A DNA stretch of 41,103 nucleotides from Sphaerisporangium cinnabarinum. Lineage in GTDB: Bacteria; Actinomycetota; Actinomycetes; Actinomycetales; Cellulomonadaceae. Numbering within the stretch: the stretch's first letter is position 1; the number at the start of each line of letters is the position of its first letter. This document shows, piece by piece, positions 37,056 to 41,103 of the stretch. The position numbers and the translations under genes were made by a program. Below the pieces are notes generated by a model. It was not told the DNA's origin. It did not search any database and saw only the letters and a program-made list of their open reading frames with translations. The DNA is taken from the NCBI GenBank assembly GCA_003052455.1, contig QAPD01000030.1, positions 1 through 41,103 on the forward strand, given 5' to 3'.

Positions 37056-37085
37056 CGCCCCGGTCCGGTCTCCCGGGCCGGGGCG
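37056..37085 (+). terminator. Stem-loop terminator after proS
   Basis: 8-bp outer stem (37056-37063 with 37078-37085), extendable by two inner pairs, 15 nt past the proS stop. It also lies downstream of the convergent DUF4439 gene and may serve both strands. Confidence 0.6.
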
Positions 37086-37222
37086 TCCTGCTGCGCCCAC
37101 GGCAGCTCGCGGGCGCGGTGTGCCGAAGCGGCGCGCTGCGCGCCGGAGCCGTGCGGAGGTCGTGGGCGGGGCGGTGCGTCGGGCAGGTGCGGTGTCTGGG
37201 CCGGTGCGCCCGGCGTGCGCGC

Positions 37223-38362
37223 TCAGCCCGCCGTCTGCTCCGGCAGGCCCGGGAACGCCACGGGCGCCTCGCCCCACGCGACGGCGGCCGCCCACGCGTC
37301 CGCGAGCAGCGCGACGGCCTCGGCCCGGGACGTCGGGGCCGCCGCGGCGACGAGGCTCGCGTACGTGCGCGCGAGCCCCGACTCGACCTGGCGCGCGAGG
37401 GCTGCCGCGTCCGTGTCGTCGGGCAGCGCGTAGGCGACGCGACGCGGGTCCTGCGGCGTCCCGTCGGTGCCGGCGGCGAGGGCCCAGCCCTGCGCGCGGG
37501 CGCGGTGCTGGGCGGCGCGCGCGACCGCGGCGGTGCGCACGTCGCCCTCCGACTGCGCGGCGCGCACCTCGTAGCCGTACCCGGCGGCGTCCTCCGACTC
37601 GACGAGCGTCGCGAGGTCGGCGGCGCCGACCCCGCCGGGCGCCTCGTCGACGGGCGGCGGCTCGGCGAGCCCTGCCGCGGCCGTCGAGCCCGTGGCCGCG
37701 GCGAGCCGCTGCGCCGAGACGTGCTCCGAGGCGGCGACCGACGCGAGGAGCCGCGCGAGCCGGGCGTCCGGCGAGGCGTCGGCAGCCGCGCCCGTGCGCT
37801 CGGCCGCGCCCACGAGCGCGGTGACGACGTCGTCCGTCGTCGCGGTGCCAGGAGCGGGCGCGCCCGCCGCGTCGGTGCCCGCCGCGTCGGTGCCGGTCCC
37901 TGCGGTGCCCGGGTCAGACGCCGTCCCGTCCGTGCCGGGCGTGGTGGTGCCTGCCCCCGGGGTGCCGGTCTCGGTGGTGCCGGACGCGGCGCCGCTCTCG
38001 GGCTCCGCGGGGTGCTCCAGGCCCGAGTCGTAGACGCCGCCGAGCGCGTCGACGTGCTGCTCGGCGAACGCGGCGGCCTCGCCCAGCACGGCGAGCGCGG
38101 CCGGGTCGGTCACCCGGGGCGTGACGTCCGCCACCAGCGCGGCGACCGCGAGCGCGTCGTCGACGGCCCCGGAACGGAGCACCTCGACCGTGTCGGGGGA
38201 GGGCTCCGTGGGCGGCGGCGTGTCCAGCCGGACGCCGCACCCGGCCGCCAGGACGCCCGTCGCGAGCACCGTCACGGCCGCGAGCAGACGGCCGGCACGG
38301 GCCGCGGGACGGGTCCGCCGGGCTGGGGGGGCGGCGTCGGCCGCGGTCGCGTGGGGAGTCAT
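37223..38362 (-). CDS. Lipoprotein with C-terminal DUF4439 ferritin-like domain
   Basis: A 379-residue protein with a twin-Arg-containing N-terminus (TRPAARAGRLLAAVTVLATGVLAAGCG) whose lipobox LAAGC predicts a membrane-anchored lipoprotein. A helical region follows (SGAVDDALAVAALVADVTP; LGEAAAFAEQHVDALGG), then a ~60-residue Gly/Thr/Pro/Asp linker. The C-terminal helical domain (LVESEDAAGYGYEVRAAQSE; WALAAGTDGTPQDPRRVAYALP; WAAAVAWGEAPVAFPGLP) matches DUF4439, a ferritin-like fold of unknown role. ATG 38362 gives a normal signal sequence; the longer frame upstream would run into the rimP promoter. Divergent from rimP and convergent with proS, as the Rv2843/Rv2844 genes are in M. tuberculosis. 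Confidence 0.85.
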   Translation of the reverse strand: MTPHATAADAAPPARRTRPAARAGRLLAAVTVLATGVLAAGCGVRLDTPPPTEPSPDTVEVLRSGAVDDALAVAALVADVTPRVTDPAALAVLGEAAAFAEQHVDALGGVYDSGLEHPAEPESGAASGTTETGTPGAGTTTPGTDGTASDPGTAGTGTDAAGTDAAGAPAPGTATTDDVVTALVGAAERTGAAADASPDARLARLLASVAASEHVSAQRLAAATGSTAAAGLAEPPPVDEAPGGVGAADLATLVESEDAAGYGYEVRAAQSEGDVRTAAVARAAQHRARAQGWALAAGTDGTPQDPRRVAYALPDDTDAAALARQVESGLARTYASLVAAAAPTSRAEAVALLADAWAAAVAWGEAPVAFPGLPEQTAG

Positions 38363-38400
38363 CGGGGGCGATGATGTCACGTCCGGGGCTCGCGAGTCGT

Positions 38401-38406
38401 TAGGCT
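38401..38406 (+). promoter_or_regulatory. Candidate -10 box TAGGCT for the rimP-nusA operon
   Basis: TAGGCT predicts a start near 38413 and a ~98-nt leader before rimP; same hexamer as before ffh. No strong -35 is visible. Confidence 0.45.
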
Positions 38407-38510
38407 GGTCCCCGTTCCGACGTCCCGCGAGCCGGGGGTCGGAGCACCCGAGACAACAACACACCGGTCGTCTGGCGTACCCGGCGTGGGACACGGACAG
38501 GAGCTGAGTC

Positions 38511-39116
38511 ATGGCAGGGCAGGCGGGCGGTCAGTCCGGCAGAGGGTCCGGAGGCGACGCGGCGGCGCACGCGCTCCGGGAGAGCGTCCGCGAGGCGGTC
38601 GAGCCCGCGGTCCGCGACGCCGGGCTCCACCTCGAGGACGTCACGGTGTCGCGCGCGGGTGCCCGTTCGGTGGTGCGCGTCGTGCTGGACCTCCCCGACG
38701 ACGTCGAGGGCAACCTCGACCTGGACGCGGTGGCCGAGGCCACGCGCCCGATCTCCGCGGCGCTGGACACGGTGGACCCTCTCCACGGCGCGTACACGCT
38801 CGAGGTCTCCACGCCCGGCACCGACCGTCCGCTCAGCGAGCCGCGCCACTTCCGGCGCGCCCGCGGCCGCCTCGTGCGGCTCGTCCTGGCCGACGGCGGC
38901 ACGCTCGAGGGCCGGCTCCGCTCCGGCTCGGCGATCGAGAACGAGCTGGTCCTCGACGTCCCCGGCGCCCGCGGCGCGGTGACGGAGCGTGTGGTGCCGC
39001 TCGCCGACGTCGTGCGCGGCGAGGTGCAGGTCGAGCTCAAGCGCGCCCTCGAGGCGGACCTGCCCGAGCTCGACGGCGCCGCCGACGAGACGACCGACCA
39101 CGACGAGGAGGCCTGA
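38511..39116 (+). CDS. rimP: Ribosome maturation factor RimP
   Basis: RimP acts early in 30S assembly. The 201-residue protein has the N-domain [40 protein letters not shown], the conserved [30 protein letters not shown] and an SH3-like C-domain ([39 protein letters not shown]). Residues 1-18 and the last ~20 (acidic) are disordered extensions. AGGAG (38499-38503) is 7 nt before ATG 38511. It is followed after 2 nt by nusA, the universal rimP-nusA pair. Confidence 0.95.
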   Translation: MAGQAGGQSGRGSGGDAAAHALRESVREAVEPAVRDAGLHLEDVTVSRAGARSVVRVVLDLPDDVEGNLDLDAVAEATRPISAALDTVDPLHGAYTLEVSTPGTDRPLSEPRHFRRARGRLVRLVLADGGTLEGRLRSGSAIENELVLDVPGARGAVTERVVPLADVVRGEVQVELKRALEADLPELDGAADETTDHDEEA

Positions 39117-39118
39117 CG

Positions 39119-40180
39119 ATGGACGTGGACATGAGCGCGCTGCGCCTGCTGGAGCGCGAGCGGGACATCAGCCTCGACGTGCTCGTCGCGGCGATCGAGC
39201 AGGCCCTGCTCTCGGCGTACCACCGCACCCCCGACGCGTACACCCGCGCGCGCGTCGAGCTCGACCGCAAGTCGGGCCACGTGACGGTGTGGGCGCGCGA
39301 GGAGCTGCCCGCTCCCGAGACCGACGACGAGGACGCTCCGCGCGGCCCCGCCGAGTACGGTCCCGAGTTCGACCACACGCCCGCCGACTTCGGCCGCATC
39401 GCGACCTCGACCGCACGCCAGGTCATCGTCCAGCGCCTGCGCGACGCGGAGGACGACCAGATCCTCGGCACGTTCCGCGGCAAGGAGGGCGAGGTCCTCG
39501 CGGGCGTCATCCAGCAGGGCCGCGACCCGCGCGTCGTGCTCGTGGACGTGGGCGGCACGGAGGCCGTGCTCCCGCCGCACGAGCAGGTGCCCACGGAGGA
39601 GTACGTGCACGGCGAGCGTCTGCGCGCCTACGTGCTCGAGGTCGCCCGGGGAATGAAGGGCGCGCAGATCACGTTGAGCCGCACGCACCCCAACCTGGTC
39701 CGCAAGCTCTTCGAGCTCGAGGTCCCCGAGGTCGCCGACGGCTCCGTGGAGATCACGGCCATCGCGCGCGAGGCGGGGCACCGCACCAAGGTCGCCGTCC
39801 GCTCGCGCGTCCCGGGGCTCGGCGCGAAGGGCGCGTGCATCGGGCCCATGGGCTCGCGCGTGCGCGCGGTCATGGCGGAGCTCCACGGCGAGAAGATCGA
39901 CATCGTGGACCACAGCGACGACCCGGCCCAGTTCGTGGCCAACGCGCTGTCCCCGGCGCGTGTGTCGTCGGTCACGGTGGTCGACGAGGTGGCACGCGCC
40001 GCGCGCGTCGTCGTCCCGGACTTCCAGCTCTCCCTCGCGATCGGCAAGGAGGGGCAGAACGCCCGCCTGGCCGCGAAGCTCACGGGGTGGCGCATCGACA
40101 TCCGCTCGGACGAGGGCGGAGCCGCGGCCGAGGGGCCCGACGGTGCCGCTCCCGCAGGTCCCCGCGCTGCCGACCGGTAG
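39119..40180 (+). CDS. nusA: Transcription termination/antitermination factor NusA
   Basis: NusA binds RNA polymerase and nascent RNA to modulate pausing, termination and rRNA antitermination. The 353-residue protein has the N-terminal RNAP-binding domain ([32 protein letters not shown]). The S1 domain includes [32 protein letters not shown], and two KH domains follow ([50 protein letters not shown]). The C-terminal acidic repeats of E. coli NusA are absent, normal for actinobacteria. GAGGAG (39105-39110) lies inside the rimP end, 8 nt before ATG 39119. Confidence 0.97.
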   Translation: MDVDMSALRLLERERDISLDVLVAAIEQALLSAYHRTPDAYTRARVELDRKSGHVTVWAREELPAPETDDEDAPRGPAEYGPEFDHTPADFGRIATSTARQVIVQRLRDAEDDQILGTFRGKEGEVLAGVIQQGRDPRVVLVDVGGTEAVLPPHEQVPTEEYVHGERLRAYVLEVARGMKGAQITLSRTHPNLVRKLFELEVPEVADGSVEITAIAREAGHRTKVAVRSRVPGLGAKGACIGPMGSRVRAVMAELHGEKIDIVDHSDDPAQFVANALSPARVSSVTVVDEVARAARVVVPDFQLSLAIGKEGQNARLAAKLTGWRIDIRSDEGGAAAEGPDGAAPAGPRAADR

Positions 40181-40221
40181 CCGCGGGGCGTGGGACGGTC
40201 ACGGATGACGGACCGGCGCGG

Positions 40222-40227
40222 TAGACT
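40222..40227 (+). promoter_or_regulatory. Candidate -10 box TAGACT before ylxR
   Basis: TAGACT predicts a start near 40234, ~28 nt before the ylxR ATG at 40262. It could add a second promoter for ylxR-infB independent of rimP-nusA. Confidence 0.4.
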
Positions 40228-40261
40228 GTCATCGACCGGGCCGCGAGCCCGCACCTCGACC

Positions 40262-40585
40262 ATGCCCTCGGACTCCACGACCCGCCCCGTTCCCACGGGA
40301 TCGGGTCCGGTCCGCACGTGCGTCGGGTGCAGGCAGCGCGACCTGCGGTCAGCTCTTCTCCGTCTGGTCCTCGACCGGTCCGGCGTGGGCACCGACGAGC
40401 CACGGCTCGTGGTGGACGCCGGGCGGTCGCTGCCGGGCCGCGGTGCGTGGCTCCACGCGTCGGCCCGGTGCCTCGAGACGGCGGAACGCCGGCGGGCCGT
40501 CCCGCGGGCCCTGCGTGTCGCCGGGCCCCTCGACCTCGCCGCGGTCCGCGCCGCGATCGAGGCCCGTCCGGGAGAGCACCTCTGA
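40262..40585 (+). CDS. ylxR: YlxR (DUF448) RNA-binding protein
   Basis: This 107-residue protein has the YlxR signature PVRTCVGCRQRDLRSALLRLVLDRSG, then LVVDAGRSLPGRGAWLHASARCLETAERRRAVPRALRV. It is a small basic protein always found between nusA and infB; in B. subtilis it has been linked to nucleoid- and RNase P-related functions. ATG 40262 is preferred over ATG 40190: homologues start shortly before the PVRTC motif and a TAGACT promoter box lies between the two ATGs. A 9-bp terminator-like hairpin and a chain of tiny ORFs follow before infB. Confidence 0.92.
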   Translation: MPSDSTTRPVPTGSGPVRTCVGCRQRDLRSALLRLVLDRSGVGTDEPRLVVDAGRSLPGRGAWLHASARCLETAERRRAVPRALRVAGPLDLAAVRAAIEARPGEHL

Positions 40586-40596
40586 GCCATGCGTCA

Positions 40597-40618
40597 CGGC
40601 CCCGTCCGTACGGGGCCG
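40597..40618 (+). terminator. Stem-loop after ylxR
   Basis: Perfect 9-bp stem (40597-40605 with 40610-40618) with CCGT loop, 11 nt after the ylxR stop. It is the first element of the ylxR-infB leader region. Confidence 0.6.
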
Positions 40619-40657
40619 CCAGCACGACACGTCGACAAGGAAGCGGGTTAGAAGCCG

Positions 40658-40672
40658 ATGGGCACCCGATGA
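40658..40672 (+). CDS. Leader mini-ORF 1 (MGTR)
   Basis: ATG GGC ACC CGA TGA: a four-codon ORF. AAGGAAG (40637-40643) lies 14 nt upstream and AGAAG (40650-40654) 3 nt upstream. Its stop overlaps the start of mini-ORF 2 as ATGA. Translation is inferred, not shown. Confidence 0.5.
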   Translation: MGTR

Positions 40673-40686
40673 GTACCCAGCGATGA
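40669..40686 (+). CDS. Leader mini-ORF 2 (MSTQR)
   Basis: ATG AGT ACC CAG CGA TGA, coupled by ATGA at both ends to mini-ORFs 1 and 3. Its sequence is a near-repeat of mini-ORF 3. Confidence 0.5.
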   Translation: MSTQR

Positions 40687-40700
40687 GCACCCAGCACTAA
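40683..40700 (+). CDS. Leader mini-ORF 3 (MSTQH)
   Basis: ATG AGC ACC CAG CAC TAA. It ends the chain with TAA, 8 nt before the hairpin that holds the infB ribosome-binding site. A ribosome terminating here would reach the base of that hairpin. Confidence 0.5.
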   Translation: MSTQH

Positions 40701-40708
40701 CGACGGTC

Positions 40709-40738
40709 CTCCCTGTCCGGGGCGGGCCGAGACAGGAG
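40709..40738 (+). promoter_or_regulatory. Hairpin sequestering the infB Shine-Dalgarno
   Basis: CCTGTC (40712-40717) pairs with GACAGG (40731-40736). After a 1-nt bulge at 40711, CT (40709-40710) pairs with AG (40737-40738). Three inner pairs (40718-40720 with 40727-40729) are possible. The AGGAG ribosome-binding site (40734-40738) is entirely on the 3' strand. Confidence 0.55.
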
Positions 40739-40742
40739 AGTT

Positions 40743-41103
40743 GTGGCAAAGGTCCGCGTCTACGAGCTCGCGAAGGAGCTCGGGGTGGAAAGCAAGACCA
40801 TCATGACCAAGCTGACGGAGCTCGGTGAGTTCGTCCGCTCGGCATCCTCGACCATCGAGCCACCGGTGGTCCGCAAGCTGCGCGACGCCTTCCCCGCCGG
40901 GGGCGGCGGCGCGAGCAAGCCCGCGGCACCCGCCGCGCGTCCGGCCGCACCGAAGCCGGCCCCGAAGCCGGAGGTCAAGGCCGAGCCGGCCGCGCCGGCC
41001 CCGCAGGCCCCGCAGGCCGCGGCCCCCGCCGAGCCGTCCGCACCGGCCCCGAAGGCTCCGGCACCCGCCGCGCCCGCGGCCCCGGCCCCGAAGGCCCCGG
41101 CAC
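40743..41103 (+). CDS. infB: Translation initiation factor IF-2, N-terminal part (3' end outside window)
   Basis: IF-2 is the GTPase that recruits fMet-tRNA to the 30S. The visible 120 residues contain the IF2_N domain [50 protein letters not shown], followed by the long Pro/Ala/Lys repeat region ([20 protein letters not shown]) typical of actinobacterial IF-2. The GTP-binding domain is beyond the window. The start is GTG 40743, with AGGAG (40734-40738) only 4 nt upstream, a short spacing. That ribosome-binding site is paired in a leader hairpin and preceded by three coupled mini-ORFs, so translation is likely regulated. Confidence 0.96.
   Translation, partial: MAKVRVYELAKELGVESKTIMTKLTELGEFVRSASSTIEPPVVRKLRDAFPAGGGGASKPAAPAARPAAPKPAPKPEVKAEPAAPAPQAPQAAAPAEPSAPAPKAPAPAAPAAPAPKAPA

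Noticed and set aside
34200-37295. 1031-residue minus-strand reading of the glycosylase gene
   Set aside because: The extension is antisense to proS; the protein must begin MPELPEVE because P2 is the catalytic nucleophile.

Overview
The window is a GC-rich (roughly 73-74 percent G+C by eye) actinobacterial chromosome segment. It is core genome, not an island. Gene content and order match the conserved actinobacterial block smc-ftsY-amtB-glnB-glnD-ffh ... rpsP-KH-rimM-trmD-rplS-lepB-rnhB-DUF2469-yraN-comM-dprA-xerC ... rpsB-tsf-pyrH-frr-cdsA-rlmN ... dxr-rip-ispG-GNAT ... proS-DUF4439-rimP-nusA-ylxR-infB. In Mycobacterium tuberculosis the same block runs in the opposite direction, roughly Rv2922c to Rv2839c (from memory). 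Base composition, frequent GTG starts and TAGACT/TAGGCT-type -10 boxes suggest a Micrococcales member (Cellulomonas, Cellulosimicrobium or Isoptericola-like). The genus is inference.

Layout. 1-2.8 kb: SMC C-terminus, a small membrane protein and FtsY. 2.8-6.6 kb: the nitrogen operon amtB-glnB-glnD behind a GlnR-like operator; GlnD lacks its C-terminal ACT domains. 6.7-9.6 kb: ffh and an amidohydrolase. 9.6-11.2 kb, minus strand: a stand-alone M16 zinc-peptidase-like protein, the main accessory gene. 11.4-14.3 kb: rpsP, KH protein, rimM, trmD, rplS, with a structured leader before rplS. 14.4-21 kb: lepB, rnhB, DUF2469, yraN, comM, dprA, xerC. 21.1-21.8 kb, minus strand: an M23 peptidase. 22.2-27.8 kb: rpsB, tsf, pyrH, frr, cdsA, rlmN. 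27.8-29.2 kb: a DivIVA-repeat protein and a methyltransferase. 29.2-34.2 kb: dxr, site-2 protease, ispG, GNAT. 34.2-35.1 kb, minus strand: an Fpg/Nei glycosylase. 35.2-37.0 kb: proS. 37.2-38.4 kb, minus strand: a DUF4439 lipoprotein. 38.5 kb to the end: rimP-nusA-ylxR-infB, truncated by the window.

How the genes work together. Most make or support the translation and protein-export machinery: ribosomal proteins S16, L19 and S2; EF-Ts, RRF, IF2; rRNA/tRNA modification and ribosome maturation; ProRS; SRP and its receptor; signal peptidase. Mixed in are nitrogen sensing, MEP isoprenoid synthesis (dxr, ispG), phospholipid synthesis (cdsA), membrane proteolysis and DNA processing.

The most unusual signals are non-coding. 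(1) Between ylxR and infB lie three ATGA-coupled minimal ORFs (MGTR, MSTQR, MSTQH), followed 9 nt later by a hairpin that pairs the infB Shine-Dalgarno. This looks like a translation-sensing leader controlling IF2. (2) The rplS leader can fold into a multibranch junction closed by a 14-bp stem whose 5' strand begins at the predicted transcription start. (3) Upstream of ispG, four CGAGGTAG boxes are arranged as a perfect dyad at about 20-bp spacing. No rRNA, tRNA, CRISPR array, insertion sequence or prophage was seen.
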